A stretch of 64,000 nt of DNA from Mesorhizobium sp. 131-2-1 (GTDB lineage: Bacteria; Pseudomonadota; Alphaproteobacteria; Rhizobiales; Rhizobiaceae). Below the pieces are notes generated by a model that worked only from the letters and a program-made list of their open reading frames with translations, did no database searches and had not been told where the DNA came from. The translations under genes and the position numbers were made by a program. Below are positions 21,398 to 31,424 of this stretch, one piece after another (within the stretch, counting starts at the first letter, position 1; every line of letters begins with the position of its first letter). The DNA lies in NCBI RefSeq assembly GCF_016756535.1, contig NZ_AP023247.1:1364001-1428000 (forward strand), given 5' to 3'.

Positions 21398-22087
21398 ATG
21401 ATCGCGCCACGCATCATGGTGGTGGAGGACGAGGAGCCGCTGGGGGTGCTGCTCCGCTACAATCTGGAATCGGAAGGCTACCAGGTCGAGGTGGTGACGC
21501 GCGGCGACGAGGCCGAGATCCGGCTGCAGGAGAACGTGCCCGACCTTCTGGTGCTCGACTGGATGGTGCCGGCGGTTTCCGGCATCGAGCTCTGCCGCCG
21601 CCTCAGGATGCGGCCGGAGACCGAGCGACTGCCGATCATCATGCTGACGGCGCGCGGCGAGGAAAGCGACCGGGTGCGCGGCCTCTCGACCGGGGCCGAC
21701 GACTATCTGGTCAAGCCGTTTTCGACGCCGGAGTTCATGGCGCGGGTGAAGGCGCTGCTGCGTCGCGCCAAGCCGGAAGTCCTGTCCAGCATGCTCAAGG
21801 TCGGCGACATCGTGCTCGATCGCGAGTCGCACCGCGTCTACCGCAAGAAGAGCGAGATCAGGCTCGGGCCGACCGAATTCCGACTGCTCGAATTCATGAT
21901 GCGCCATCCCGGCCGGGTGTTCTCGCGCAGCCAGCTACTCGACAATGTCTGGGGCGAGACGATCTACATCGACGAGCGCACCGTGGACGTGCATGTCGGG
22001 CGGCTGCGCAAGGCGGTCAACAATGGCCGCATGCCCGACGTTATCCGCACCATACGCGGTGCGGGCTACGCGATCAGGGAAGATTGA
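21398..22087 (+). CDS. phoB: Phosphate regulon response regulator PhoB
   Basis: A 229-residue OmpR-type regulator. The receiver (residues 1-120) has the acidic pocket EDEE and phospho-acceptor D54 (LVLDWMVP), plus K at VKPFSTPEF. The C-terminal winged-helix domain ends with VDVHVGRLRKAVNN...IRTIRGAGYAI. It should bind the Pho box at 15789-15817 and so control its own operon. No phoR is found next to it in this window. It ends 3 bases before the convergent ROK gene. Confidence 0.94.
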   Translation: MIAPRIMVVEDEEPLGVLLRYNLESEGYQVEVVTRGDEAEIRLQENVPDLLVLDWMVPAVSGIELCRRLRMRPETERLPIIMLTARGEESDRVRGLSTGADDYLVKPFSTPEFMARVKALLRRAKPEVLSSMLKVGDIVLDRESHRVYRKKSEIRLGPTEFRLLEFMMRHPGRVFSRSQLLDNVWGETIYIDERTVDVHVGRLRKAVNNGRMPDVIRTIRGAGYAIRED

Positions 22088-22090
22088 CGC

Positions 22091-23335
22091 TCAGGCCACG
22101 TTCTTCCCGGTGGCGCTGCCCTTCGCTTGGACGCCCGGCGCGAAAATCTCCTGGTCGACGAAGCCGAGCGCCCGCATGGCGCAGCCTTCGCGGATCAGCG
22201 GCAGTTCGTTCGGCTCGGTGTCGAAGGAGATCGATTTCGAATGCTGGCCGCCGGCGGTCTGAGCGATCGCCTCGCGCAGCGCCGGCTCGATCAGGTCGAA
22301 AGCGGCGGCGCTGACACCGACCATGGCGACGGGCGCGGGATCGATCAGCGCGAACAGGCTGCCGAGGCCGAAGCCGAGCGCCTCGCCGGCCTTGCGATAG
22401 GCCTCGCGCTCCGGGCCGTCGCTGGCGCGAGCCCTGGCGGCGAGCGAGCGCATGTCGGCGTCGCTGACATCGACCGGCGCGGCATCCTCGCCCATCTCCT
22501 TGGCATTGCGCCAGATGGCGTAGTTGCCGGCATAGGCCTCGACGCAGCCGCGCCGCCCGCAGCGACACAGCGCGCCGCCCGGCCGGTGGATCATGTGGCC
22601 GAATTCACCGCCCGAGGAATGGGTGCCAGTGAACAGTTCTCCCTTCAGCACCAGCCCCATGCCGATGCCATGCGAGAGCAGGATGGCGATGAAGTCGTCG
22701 CGGTAGCGCTCGGGATCGCGCCACTGCAGCGCCACCGCCATCATGTTGCAGTCGTTCTCCATGGTGGCCGGAACGCCGAACTCGGCTTCCAGTATGTCGG
22801 CGAAGGCAATGTCGGTCTGCGGCGTGATCGGCGACCACAGCATGGCGCGGGCATGGGTGTCGGTGATGCCCTGTATGCCCATGGCAATGCGGGCGACGCC
22901 GCGGACATCGAGGTCGGGATCCTCGAAACGGCGCCGGACGATGGCGACGCATTCTCCGATCAGCTCGTCGCGCGGCATGGTCAGCGTGTCGAGGCGGCGC
23001 TGCTCCTCGGCAATGACCTGGCCGGCATAATCGATGACGGCGACGGAGAGGAAGTTCAGCGACAGGACCACCGTCATCACCGCCGTGGCTTCCGGATTGA
23101 GGGCAAGCCCGACCTGCGGCCGGCCTCGCTTCAGCGCACCCGCCTCGCTGGCCTTGCTCTCGGTCAGGATGCCTTCCTGGATCAGGTCGGACGAGATCGC
23201 CGAGATGGTCGAATGGCTGAGGCCGGTGGTGGCGGCGATCTCGGTCCGCGACGGCTGGCCGGCACGGCGCACGGCCGAAATCACCATCGCCCGGTTGCGT
23301 CGGCGCAGATCGTCGTGGCGGATTCCAACCGACAT
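22091..23335 (-). CDS. ROK-family transcriptional repressor (XylR/NagC type)
   Basis: A 414-residue regulator. The N-terminal winged helix (about residues 10-75, [24 protein letters not shown]) binds DNA and the C-terminal ROK domain binds a sugar. The zinc motif [14 protein letters not shown] and the ATPase-like MGIQG segment are present. It is divergent from xylF with two operator-like palindromes in between, so it should repress the transporter until its sugar (probably xylose, from the neighbours) is bound. The start ATG at 23335 has no strong ribosome site. Confidence 0.92.
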   Translation of the reverse strand: MSVGIRHDDLRRRNRAMVISAVRRAGQPSRTEIAATTGLSHSTISAISSDLIQEGILTESKASEAGALKRGRPQVGLALNPEATAVMTVVLSLNFLSVAVIDYAGQVIAEEQRRLDTLTMPRDELIGECVAIVRRRFEDPDLDVRGVARIAMGIQGITDTHARAMLWSPITPQTDIAFADILEAEFGVPATMENDCNMMAVALQWRDPERYRDDFIAILLSHGIGMGLVLKGELFTGTHSSGGEFGHMIHRPGGALCRCGRRGCVEAYAGNYAIWRNAKEMGEDAAPVDVSDADMRSLAARARASDGPEREAYRKAGEALGFGLGSLFALIDPAPVAMVGVSAAAFDLIEPALREAIAQTAGGQHSKSISFDTEPNELPLIREGCAMRALGFVDQEIFAPGVQAKGSATGKNVA

Positions 23336-23435
23336 GCCCTATTTTCCTCCCGGTCGTCGCGGCCGTTTTTGATCTGAAGGGCCGTCGGCGACACCGTATA
23401 AATACTGGCAGAAGCCGGCCAGCCTGTCATTTATT

Positions 23436-23454
23436 TATTCCGGGGCTCGAAAAA
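23436..23454. promoter_or_regulatory. Putative ROK operator 1
   Basis: Imperfect palindrome with arms TATTCCG and CGAAAAA around spacer GGGCT, in the ROK-xylF intergenic region. It matches the second site at 23519-23539 in spacer and right arm; the centres are 84 bp apart, eight helical turns. Confidence 0.6.
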
Positions 23455-23490
23455 AATTCGCCAGCACCTCCGAATCCATCAGAATCGATG

Positions 23491-23519
23491 TTGACAGCGC
23501 TCCGGCGTTGGATCACTAT
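23491..23519 (+). promoter_or_regulatory. Putative sigma-70 promoter of xylFHG
   Basis: TTGACA at 23491-23496 is followed after 17 bases by CACTAT at 23514-23519. The second ROK palindrome begins at the end of the -10 box, so bound repressor would cover the transcription start. Confidence 0.6.
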
Positions 23520-23539
23520 TTTTTCGGGGCTCGAAAAAA
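23519..23539. promoter_or_regulatory. Putative ROK operator 2
   Basis: Perfect 8-bp arms TTTTTTCG and CGAAAAAA around spacer GGGCT. It sits directly over the expected start of transcription of xylF. Confidence 0.7.
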
Positions 23540-23601
23540 AGCCTCTATGCCGGCCTCAGGGCCAGTCTGGGTCGCGCCACAGTTGGCGCAGGGAGGATAT
23601 T

Positions 23602-24642
23602 ATGAAGAAATTTGCAGCCGCCATCCTGGCGGGTGTCGCCATGTCGCTGACGCTCGCGTCGGTCGCTCAGGCGAAGGACAAGGTCATCGGCGTGTCGTGG
23701 TCGAACTTCCAGGAAGAGCGCTGGAAGACCGATGAAGCGGCGATGAAGAAGGCCATCGAAGCGGCCGGCGACAAGTATATTTCCGCCGACGCGCAGTCCA
23801 ATCCCGGCAAGCAGCTGACCGACGTCGAAAGCCTGATCTCGCAGGGCGCCAATGCGCTGATCGTGCTGGCGCAGGACGCTTCGGCCATCGGGCCGGCGGT
23901 GCAGAAGGCGCTGGACGAGGGTATTCCGGTCGTCGGTTATGACCGGCTGATCGAGAACAAGGACGTCTTCTACCTGACCTTCGACAACAAGGAAGTCGGC
24001 CGCATGCAGGCCCGCGAAGTGTTCAAGGTCAAGCCGGAAGGCAACTATGTCTTCATCAAGGGCTCGGGCGCCGATCCGAACGCCGATTTCCTGTTCGCCG
24101 GCTCCATGGAAGTCCTGAAGGAAGCCATCGACAGCGGCAAGGTCAAGAATGTCGGCGAGGCCTATACGGATGGCTGGCTGCCCGCCAACGCCCAGAAGAA
24201 CATGGAGCAGTTCCTGACCGCCAACGACAACAAGGTCGATGCGGTGGTGGCGGCCAATGACGGCACCGCCGGCGGCGTCGTCGCCGCGCTGACGGCTCAA
24301 GGGTTGGCCGGAACTGTCCCAGTATCGGGCCAGGACGGCGACCATGCCGCGCTCAACCGTATAGCGCTCGGCACGCAGACGGTGTCGGTGTGGAAGGACG
24401 CTCGCGAGCTTGGCAAGAACGCCGCCGAGATCGCCTCGGCACTGGCCGACGGCAAGAAGATGACCGACATCGCCGGCGTCAAGGACTTCACCACGCCGGG
24501 CGGCAACACCGTCAAGTCGCTGTTCCTGACGCCAGTGGCGATCACCAAGGACAACCTCAACGTCGTCATCGACGCGGGCTGGATCAAGAAGGACGAAGTC
24601 TGCGCCGGCGTCGCCGCGGGTGCCGTCGCCGCCTGCAACTAA
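23602..24642 (+). CDS. xylF: D-xylose ABC transporter substrate-binding protein XylF
   Basis: A 346-residue periplasmic sugar-binding protein with signal peptide [24 protein letters not shown]. It follows E. coli XylF closely in pattern: [81 protein letters not shown], and [25 protein letters not shown]. These hold the pocket residues of the xylose family. ATG 23602 has a GGGAGGATAT site. It is the first gene of xylFHG and is controlled by the divergent ROK regulator. Confidence 0.93.
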   Translation: MKKFAAAILAGVAMSLTLASVAQAKDKVIGVSWSNFQEERWKTDEAAMKKAIEAAGDKYISADAQSNPGKQLTDVESLISQGANALIVLAQDASAIGPAVQKALDEGIPVVGYDRLIENKDVFYLTFDNKEVGRMQAREVFKVKPEGNYVFIKGSGADPNADFLFAGSMEVLKEAIDSGKVKNVGEAYTDGWLPANAQKNMEQFLTANDNKVDAVVAANDGTAGGVVAALTAQGLAGTVPVSGQDGDHAALNRIALGTQTVSVWKDARELGKNAAEIASALADGKKMTDIAGVKDFTTPGGNTVKSLFLTPVAITKDNLNVVIDAGWIKKDEVCAGVAAGAVAACN

Positions 24643-24670
24643 GCCGGGCCTTGCCGGTTTGATAACTCGG

Positions 24671-24694
24671 CGCCGCGGCCCAAAAGCCGCGGCG
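24671..24694 (+). terminator. Hairpin between xylF and xylH
   Basis: A perfect 9-bp stem (CGCCGCGGC / GCCGCGGCG) with a 6-base loop, 28 bases after xylF. A second imperfect hairpin (GGGCTTCCCG with CGGGAAAGCC) lies at 24703-24733. As after pstS, this can stabilise the binding-protein mRNA or attenuate distal genes. Confidence 0.6.
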
Positions 24695-24789
24695 TCTGTC
24701 AAAGGGCTTCCCGCTTCAAATGAGCCGGGAAAGCCAATAGCATCATGTTCCGGCAACCGCGCCAGACGGCAGACCGGTGGGAGGAGATC

Positions 24790-26112
24790 ATGACCGATAC
24801 GACCTCAAGCACGGTCGCCGCCGCGGACCGGGCACGGGCAGCCGAACTCAGCGCCGTCGGCCGCTTCCTCAAGGCAACCGAACTCGACACGCGCATGCTC
24901 GGCATGGTCGGCGCGCTGCTGGTCATCTGGATCGGCATCCACCTGTTGTCGGGCGGACTTTTCCTGACCCCGCGCAACCTTTGGAACCTGTCGGTGCAGA
25001 CCTCTTCGGTGGCGATCATGGCGACCGGCATGGTGCTGGTCATCGTCATGCGCAACATCGACCTTTCCGTCGGCTCCGTCGAAGGCGTGGTCGGCATGAT
25101 CATGGGCGTGGCGCAGGCCGAATTCCTCATTCGCGTCATCGGCTTCCAGCTCGGCAATCCCTGGCTCTGGATCATCGCGCTCGCCGCCGGCGTGGTGCTT
25201 GGCCTGGCGATCGGCGCGTTCCAGGGCTTCATCATCGCCTATATGGAGGTGCCTGCCTTCATCGTCACGCTGGGTGGCCTACTGGTCTGGCGCGGCATGG
25301 CATGGATGATCACCAGCGGCCGCACGGTCGCGCCGCTCGACGCCACCTTCCAGCTGATGGGCGGCGGGCCACGCGGCTCGATCGGCGCCACCGCCAGTTG
25401 GGCCGTCGGGATCGTAGCCTGCGCGGGGGTCGCCTTCGCGCTGCTCAACGGCCGTTCGCAGCGCAAGCGGTTCAATTTTCCGCTGCGCCCGGTCTGGGCC
25501 GAAATCTTCCTTGGCGTCGTCGCCTGCGCCGCCATCATCGGCGCGGTCTGGGTCGCCAATTCCTATCCGTGGCCGGTCGGCATCGTGCGCCAGTACGCCG
25601 AGCAGAACGGCATCACCATCCCCGAGGGCGGTCTGTTCATCGCCCATGGCATCGCCATCCCGGTTCTGATGGCGGTCGCTGTCGGCATCGTCATGACCTT
25701 CATCACCAGACGCACCCGCTTCGGCCGCTATGTCTTCGCCATCGGCGGCAACCCGGAGGCGGCCTCGCTCGCCGGCATCAACACGCGCTGGGTGACCATG
25801 AAAGTGTTCATGATCATGGGCGTGCTGGCCTCGATCAGCGCGGCGATCTCGTCGGCGCGCCTCAACGCCGCGACCAACGCGCTGGGTACGCTGGACGAAC
25901 TGCTGGTCATCGCCGCAGCCGTCATCGGCGGCACCTCGCTCGCCGGCGGCTCGGGAACCGTGCTGGGGGCCATGCTCGGCGCGCTTTTGATGCAGTCGCT
26001 GCAGTCCGGCATGGTGCTGCTCGGCATCGACTCGCCGCTGCAGAGCATCGTCGTCGGCGCCGTGCTGGTCGTCGCCGTCTGGCTCGACACCGTCTACCGC
26101 AAGCGCGTGTAA
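24790..26112 (+). CDS. xylH: Xylose ABC transporter permease XylH
   Basis: A 440-residue membrane protein with about ten or more hydrophobic segments, matching XylH in being longer than ribose-type permeases (about 320). The conserved MRNIDLSVGSVEG, VPAFIVTLGGLLVWRG and GGNPEAASLAGI segments are present, the last being the loop that contacts the ATPase. ATG 24790 has a GGAGGAG site overlapping it; the longer frame to 24745 is less likely. A monosaccharide permease works as a homodimer. xylG follows after 15 bp. Confidence 0.92.
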   Translation: MTDTTSSTVAAADRARAAELSAVGRFLKATELDTRMLGMVGALLVIWIGIHLLSGGLFLTPRNLWNLSVQTSSVAIMATGMVLVIVMRNIDLSVGSVEGVVGMIMGVAQAEFLIRVIGFQLGNPWLWIIALAAGVVLGLAIGAFQGFIIAYMEVPAFIVTLGGLLVWRGMAWMITSGRTVAPLDATFQLMGGGPRGSIGATASWAVGIVACAGVAFALLNGRSQRKRFNFPLRPVWAEIFLGVVACAAIIGAVWVANSYPWPVGIVRQYAEQNGITIPEGGLFIAHGIAIPVLMAVAVGIVMTFITRRTRFGRYVFAIGGNPEAASLAGINTRWVTMKVFMIMGVLASISAAISSARLNAATNALGTLDELLVIAAAVIGGTSLAGGSGTVLGAMLGALLMQSLQSGMVLLGIDSPLQSIVVGAVLVVAVWLDTVYRKRV

Positions 26113-26127
26113 GGCAGGAGAAGGATC

Positions 26128-26928
<801 letters not shown>

Positions 26929-27052
26929 TGTTTGTAAGCCGGCTAAGTGACGCTTGCGGATGGGCCAGGCGTCATGATGGTTTGACCGCGCCATTGTGTT
27001 GACGCGGCGACTTGCCCATAAAGGTGCGTATGCTCAGGGGCAACGCCATCCT

Positions 27053-28675
27053 TTGAAGAAGTTCTTCCCGATCGTCGCCTTCATCGCCGTCGCGCTGATC
27101 AGCCTGACAATGGCGGGGTTCGCCTATTTCGCCACGCAGGAAGCGGCGCGAATCAAGTTCGATGCGACCGCGGACGATGCGCTCAACCGCATCGAAAGCC
27201 GCATCGATCTCCATCTTTCGCTGCTGCGCTCGACCCAGGCGCTGTTCGACGCCCGCAATGGCGACATTTCACGCGGCGAGTTCAAGGCGTTCTTCAGCGC
27301 GCTCGATGTCGACAGCAATTTCGCCGGCCTGCGCGGCATCGGCTTCCTGCGGCTGGCCAAGGCCGGCGACGAGGCGGCGGTCGAGCGCGACATCCTGCGC
27401 GACCACGGCGTCGCCCACCAGGTCTACCCCGCCACGACGCAACCCTGGCGCACGCCAATCGTGATGTTCGAGCCGATAGACCCGTCCAACCAGGCCAGCA
27501 TCGGCTTCGACATGTTCACCGAGCCGGTGCGGCGGGCGGCGATCGAAAAGGCAATGGCCGACGATCAGCAGCATGCAAGCGGCCTGGTCCAACTCGGCCA
27601 GGGAACCGGCGCCACCCAGACCTTCCCGGGGTTCCTGGTCTTCGTGCGGCTCAATGTCGAGACCGCGCCAGACGTCATCAACGCCAGCCGCTCCTCGACC
27701 GCCGGTTTCCTTTATGCGGCGTTCCGCGCACGCGATCTGTTCCAGACCGCGCTCAGCCGTACGCCACTCCTGCCGGTCAACACCGAGATCTATGACGGCA
27801 AGCCGGACGCCGACAATCTCTTGTTCCGGTCGGAGACGCCGCCGGTCGAGGCCTTCGGTGACAGGCTGCTGGTGACCCGCAAGATCGTCGTCGCCGGCCG
27901 TCCCTGGACCGTGCTGTTCCGGCCGACAAGCGCTTTCTCACTGCCCTCCTCACGCGCCATTCCGGTGATGCTCGGCCTGTTCGGGCTGCTGCTCGCCGGC
28001 GCGATCGCGCTGGTGGCGCGTTATCAGGAGCGGGCCTATGACGCGGTGTCGCTGCTGCACGAGACGACGGAAAAGAGCCTGCTCGAAAAGGAGCTGATGC
28101 TTCAGGAGATGAAGCATCGCATCAAGAATTCGATCACCAGGGTGCTGGCGATCGCGCGCCAGACAGCCTCGCACGCCACCGACGTGAAGGAGTTCTCGTC
28201 ATCCTTCGCGGCGCGGCTGCAGGCGATGGCGGCGTCCCAGGACATGCTGACCCGCTCGCGCTGGCAAAAGGCCGATCTCGGCGATCTCCTGCGCATCGAG
28301 CTTGGCCAGGTGTTCGGCAAGGAGATTCCCGAAGGCATATTGTCGGGTCCGGAAGTGCTGCTCGACGAGACGATGACCCAGGCGCTTGGCCTGACCTTCC
28401 ACGAACTGGCGACGAACGCACTGAAATATGGCGAGGCCGGCAATTCCGTGGGGGCGCTCAAGGTCGACTGGTTGCTGGAAGGGCGCGGCCGGGATCGGAC
28501 GCTGGTGCTCAACTGGCGTGAAGCCGGGCAGAAGCAGCTCGAAGCACCGGCCAAGACCGGCTTCGGCACCAAGCTGATAGACCTCAACGTCACGCGCGAA
28601 TTGCGCGGCACGATCAAGCGCGATTTTCGCGCCGAGGGGCTGGAGGTGAAAATCAGGATCCCGCTGGCGGGGTGA
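27053..28675 (+). CDS. CHASE-domain HWE histidine kinase
   Basis: A 540-residue membrane sensor. A first membrane helix (about 5-25), a periplasmic CHASE domain (about 45-230, with LRGIGFLRLA and IVMFEPIDPSN), a second helix (about 300-325) and a cytoplasmic kinase follow. The H-box EMKHRIKN puts the acceptor at H355; the family-typical FHELATNALKYG and VLNWREAG (the W-x-E pair) are present. HWE kinases often feed the PhyR pathway. The start is uncertain: TTG 27053 begins a clean membrane helix after an AGGGG; GTG 26996 is the alternative. Confidence 0.85.
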   Translation: MKKFFPIVAFIAVALISLTMAGFAYFATQEAARIKFDATADDALNRIESRIDLHLSLLRSTQALFDARNGDISRGEFKAFFSALDVDSNFAGLRGIGFLRLAKAGDEAAVERDILRDHGVAHQVYPATTQPWRTPIVMFEPIDPSNQASIGFDMFTEPVRRAAIEKAMADDQQHASGLVQLGQGTGATQTFPGFLVFVRLNVETAPDVINASRSSTAGFLYAAFRARDLFQTALSRTPLLPVNTEIYDGKPDADNLLFRSETPPVEAFGDRLLVTRKIVVAGRPWTVLFRPTSAFSLPSSRAIPVMLGLFGLLLAGAIALVARYQERAYDAVSLLHETTEKSLLEKELMLQEMKHRIKNSITRVLAIARQTASHATDVKEFSSSFAARLQAMAASQDMLTRSRWQKADLGDLLRIELGQVFGKEIPEGILSGPEVLLDETMTQALGLTFHELATNALKYGEAGNSVGALKVDWLLEGRGRDRTLVLNWREAGQKQLEAPAKTGFGTKLIDLNVTRELRGTIKRDFRAEGLEVKIRIPLAG

Positions 28676-28727
28676 AATGATCGTGCCCCGCTCGCTCTGA
28701 ACGATCACTTTCAGGCGGCACAGACAA

Positions 28728-28754
28728 ACGGAGACCGGACGAGCCGGCCTCCGT
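28728..28754 (-). terminator. Intrinsic terminator of the glycine-zipper gene
   Basis: On the minus strand ACGGAGGCCGG pairs with CCGGTCTCCGT around a short loop (one G-T pair), followed by TTTGTCTG. It is about 26 bases after the stop of the gene at 28780 and also lies after the convergent kinase. Confidence 0.6.
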
Positions 28755-28779
28755 TCCTATTGCGCCTGATCCGAAGCGA

Positions 28780-29022
28780 TCAGCAGCGGGCCGTGTAGAG
28801 ACGGCCGCGATTGTCGCGATACTGGCAATAGCCATTGCGCAGGTTGCGGACCAGCAGACCCGAGCCGGCGCCAACGGCCGCGCCGATCAGCGCGCCCTTG
28901 GTGCCGCCGATCAGGCCACCGGCGACAGCGCCGACACCGGCGCCAACGCCAACGTCCCGCTCGGTCGTGCTGCAGCCGCTGACAGCGACAACCGCAACCA
29001 TGGCAATAATCATCTTCCGCAT
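28780..29022 (-). CDS. Glycine-zipper outer-membrane lipoprotein
   Basis: An 80-residue lipoprotein. Signal MRKMIIAMVAVVAVSGC has the lipobox VSGC at C17. The mature part is a glycine zipper (GVGAGVGAVAGGLIGGTKGALIGAAVGAGSG), a membrane-inserting helix type, followed by a short Cys-containing tail (GYCQYRDNRGRLYTARC) that could form a disulfide. Such proteins resemble SlyB or OsmB-type stress lipoproteins of the outer membrane. ATG 29022 has an AGGAGAGG site. No exact EcfG promoter was found upstream, unlike its neighbours. Confidence 0.8.
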   Translation of the reverse strand: MRKMIIAMVAVVAVSGCSTTERDVGVGAGVGAVAGGLIGGTKGALIGAAVGAGSGLLVRNLRNGYCQYRDNRGRLYTARC

Positions 29023-29103
29023 AGAGTCACCTCTCCTTTGTCCTCACTTTAGGAGGCTACAACCGCCATTTAACATGAAACAACGGCCTTTGCCCGCTCG
29101 ATT

Positions 29104-29433
29104 TTATTGTTGATCAAGATAGGATTTTTCGGGGCGCGCACTGTTGTTGGAGGCGAGGACGAGGCTGGAGACCTGCAAGGACGCGTCGAGCCTGCCGTCC
29201 GGACGCACGTTCCAGACGACCTGGTCGTAATCGTCCTCCAGGGCCGGATCGACGGCGAGGCACTCGGCAACGACATGAGGAGCCTGGTCCTGAACGTCGG
29301 CCATGGCGAAAGGCCGCTCGGCGGTGCATTGCTCAGCTGTCTCGAAGACGCTGACGGGCACCGACAATTCGCGGCATTCGGTCATGGAGCTGGAGCAGCC
29401 GATGACCAGCAGCAAGGCTGCAATATGTTCCAT
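29104..29433 (-). CDS. Small secreted protein under an EcfG-type promoter
   Basis: A 109-residue protein with a short hydrophobic N-terminus (MEHIAALLLVIGC) that could be a lipoprotein signal with cysteine at about 13, though the lipobox is poor. Three further cysteines (C20, C36, C58 approximately) suggest disulfides outside the cytoplasm. I do not recognise the family. The ATG at 29433 follows AGAGGA, and an exact GGAAC-N16-CGTT promoter lies 24 bases upstream, which makes it a probable member of the general stress regulon. Confidence 0.65.
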   Translation of the reverse strand: MEHIAALLLVIGCSSSMTECRELSVPVSVFETAEQCTAERPFAMADVQDQAPHVVAECLAVDPALEDDYDQVVWNVRPDGRLDASLQVSSLVLASNNSARPEKSYLDQQ

Positions 29434-29456
29434 GGCGAGAATCCTCTCACCATAAA

Positions 29457-29481
29457 AACGGACCAAAACGGGCAAAGTTCC
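29457..29481 (-). promoter_or_regulatory. EcfG-type promoter for the 29104-29433 gene
   Basis: Read on the minus strand: GGAAC (29481-29477), 16 bases, CGTT (29460-29457). This is the consensus of the alphaproteobacterial stress sigma factor EcfG. The start codon is 24 bases downstream. Confidence 0.8.
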
Positions 29482-29544
29482 TGCGCAGGCGATGCAGTGC
29501 TCTAATATTTTGGCGGTCAGGCGCGCAACAGCGGATCGCGGACG

Positions 29545-29718
29545 TCAGTTGAACTGCATCGCCAATGTCAGCGCGATGGCCGCGACCAGGACAACGGCGA
29601 TAAGCCGAAGCACCGGATGGCTGGCGCGGGCTGGGGTCGAAGGCGGAGCTTCGGCATCCTGGAAACCGCTCATCGAGACGCGGGCGGCCTGCTCCAGCCT
29701 GTTCATGTCGGCAACCAT
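29545..29718 (-). CDS. Small tail-anchored membrane protein
   Basis: A 57-residue protein with a soluble N-terminal half (MVADMNRLEQAARVSMSGFQDAEAPPSTPA) and one C-terminal membrane helix (VLRLIAVVLVAAIALTLAMQF), ending in Asn right after it. No family is recognised. The ATG at 29718 is chosen because GGGGGAGGA stands 8 bases before it; in-frame upstream ATGs are too near or before that site. No EcfG promoter was seen. Confidence 0.5.
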   Translation of the reverse strand: MVADMNRLEQAARVSMSGFQDAEAPPSTPARASHPVLRLIAVVLVAAIALTLAMQFN

Positions 29719-29875
29719 CAAGACCATTCCTCCCCCGTCACGCCGGACCAGACGGTGGCCTCGGGCCATCGCCAGGTTTCAGCGTCATCTGGGAAGAACA
29801 GCATCGGACTTTATGGTGAACAGCCGGTTAAGGATGCTGTCCGCGCGCCACCGCGCCGTCTTCGGCGCGCCTGTG

Positions 29876-30910
29876 TCAGTCCGTTTCGAAATTGCCCCTG
29901 GGAATGACGAGGTCATACTCGAGACGATCTTCCGTGATCTCGAGCGTCGCCGTGCCGTTCAGCGACGTCGGCACGACACGCTCCAGGGCGACGCTGCCAA
30001 AGCGCTTCTCGTTGCGCCTGATCTCGCGGCCGCCGATGGCTTCGGCCCAGGTCAGCGACAGAGCAGGTTCGCCGTTGGCGGCAGATGTCAGTCTGGCCTT
30101 CACCTCGACATGGCCGTTCGGCCGCGACAAAGCGCCGTAGCTCACCGAATTGACGGCGAGCTCATGCATGGCGAGACCGACATGCAAGGCGGCGTTCGGA
30201 TTGAGATAGGGGTTTGCCCCGTGGAAGCGCACGCTGCGCCTGGGGTCGGCGGCGTAGCGGCCGACCTGGCCGGAAACGAGCTCGTGAAGCTCCGCCCCCC
30301 GCCAATTGGAAGATGTCACCAGATCCTGCGAGGCGGCCAATGACTGCAGCCGGCCGCGGAAGCGGGTCAGGAAATCACCAGACGTCCCGGAATAGCGGCT
30401 GGTCTGGGTGGCGATGCTCTGGATGATGGCGAGCAGGTTCTTCGAACGGTGGCTGACCTCGCGCAGCAGCGTCTTCAGCGTCTGCTCGCGGCGTTTCTGC
30501 TCGGTGGTCTCGACCATGGTGGTGACGACGCCCTGCACCTCACCGCCCTCACCGTGATCGGCGTCGATCCAGACCTGGAACCAGCGTACGCCGTCCTCGG
30601 CGGGCACGCCGAGCTCGAGCCGTTCAGGATTGCCGGAGGCTATGACGCTGCGCTTGGCGGCGCCGATACGCTCGGCCTGCGCCGGCGGCAGGATGCCGTT
30701 GCTGTCGGCCGTGTCCGCGACCCATGGAGCGCGCATGTTGCGCGCCCAGACCGTCTTCATGTCGCGGTCCTCGTAGAGCACCGAAATGCCGGCATTGTGC
30801 AGCGCGTGGAGAAGAGCCCGGCCAAGCTGCTTTCCGCTTTCGACCGACTGCAGGGCGATGATTTCTTCGCCCTGCCTGCTTTCATTCATGTCTGCGGCCT
30901 TGGAACGCAT
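29876..30910 (-). CDS. PAS-HWE sensor histidine kinase
   Basis: A 344-residue soluble kinase. An N-terminal PAS domain (about 30-135, ALHNAGISVLYEDRDMKTVWARNM ... WFQVWIDADHGEGGEVQGVVTTMVETTE) is followed by the HWE dimerisation region with REVSHRSKNLLAIIQSIATQT, acceptor H154. The ATPase part carries GLAMHELAVNSVSYG and LSLTWAEAIGG (W-x-E). Position and family make it a candidate kinase for PhyR, encoded 0.5 kb away. The start could be ATG 30910 or 30889; neither has a strong ribosome site. Confidence 0.88.
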   Translation of the reverse strand: MRSKAADMNESRQGEEIIALQSVESGKQLGRALLHALHNAGISVLYEDRDMKTVWARNMRAPWVADTADSNGILPPAQAERIGAAKRSVIASGNPERLELGVPAEDGVRWFQVWIDADHGEGGEVQGVVTTMVETTEQKRREQTLKTLLREVSHRSKNLLAIIQSIATQTSRYSGTSGDFLTRFRGRLQSLAASQDLVTSSNWRGAELHELVSGQVGRYAADPRRSVRFHGANPYLNPNAALHVGLAMHELAVNSVSYGALSRPNGHVEVKARLTSAANGEPALSLTWAEAIGGREIRRNEKRFGSVALERVVPTSLNGTATLEITEDRLEYDLVIPRGNFETD

Positions 30911-31078
30911 CGATCGCTTGCCACCGAACCCAGGCTGCAAGGCTCATTGCAAAATGAGTTCCTTAATGAGGGCTCCAAATGCGGTCCGCCGAGCGGCATC
31001 TCGTTGGAGGATACCGCCCGGCGGTGGCTGGAAACCGTTTGAGGGGTGCGGCTTCCAGTGTTCGGTCGAGCCTCGCCC

Positions 31079-31243
31079 TCACGCCCGCTTGAACAGGCCG
31101 GCAACGAGCGAGATGATCAGGAAGGCGAGGAAGATGAAGAACAGTATCTGCGCGATGCCGGCCGAGGTGCCAGCGATGCCGCCGAAACCAAGCGCACCGG
31201 CGATGATCGCCACGACAAGAAATACGAGCGCCCAGTAAAGCAT
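31079..31243 (-). CDS. DUF1328 (YtjA-type) small membrane protein
   Basis: A 54-residue protein with two membrane helices: [22 protein letters not shown] and [23 protein letters not shown], with a short GIAGTSA turn and a basic end (KRA). This is the DUF1328 pattern, a widespread small membrane protein often induced by stress. ATG 31243 follows an AAGGAGACGG site. An exact EcfG promoter lies 29 bases upstream. Molecular function is unknown. Confidence 0.88.
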   Translation of the reverse strand: MLYWALVFLVVAIIAGALGFGGIAGTSAGIAQILFFIFLAFLIISLVAGLFKRA

Positions 31244-31271
31244 GATCCGTCTCCTTCCAATGCTGCGGTAA

Positions 31272-31296
31272 AACGTGGTCGGTTGGTGTTTGTTCC
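31272..31296 (-). promoter_or_regulatory. EcfG-type promoter for the DUF1328 gene
   Basis: Minus strand: GGAAC (31296-31292), 16 bases, CGTT (31275-31272). The start codon is 29 bases downstream. Confidence 0.82.
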
Positions 31297-31424
31297 ACCA
31301 TTTGCCGAAAAAGACGACCCCTGGAAGTGGCCGGAACGCGATTTCCCGAGCCTTGCCGCCGCGCTCTCGGCGAGCGCGCCGGCAGGCGTCTTTGATAGGG
31401 ATGGGTGCCGGATCGGCGCCGGTG

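Noticed and set aside
28780..29770. EcfG promoters for the glycine-zipper lipoprotein and the 57-residue membrane protein
   Set aside because: No GGAAC/CGTT pair with 16-17 base spacing is found upstream of either, although their neighbours have one.
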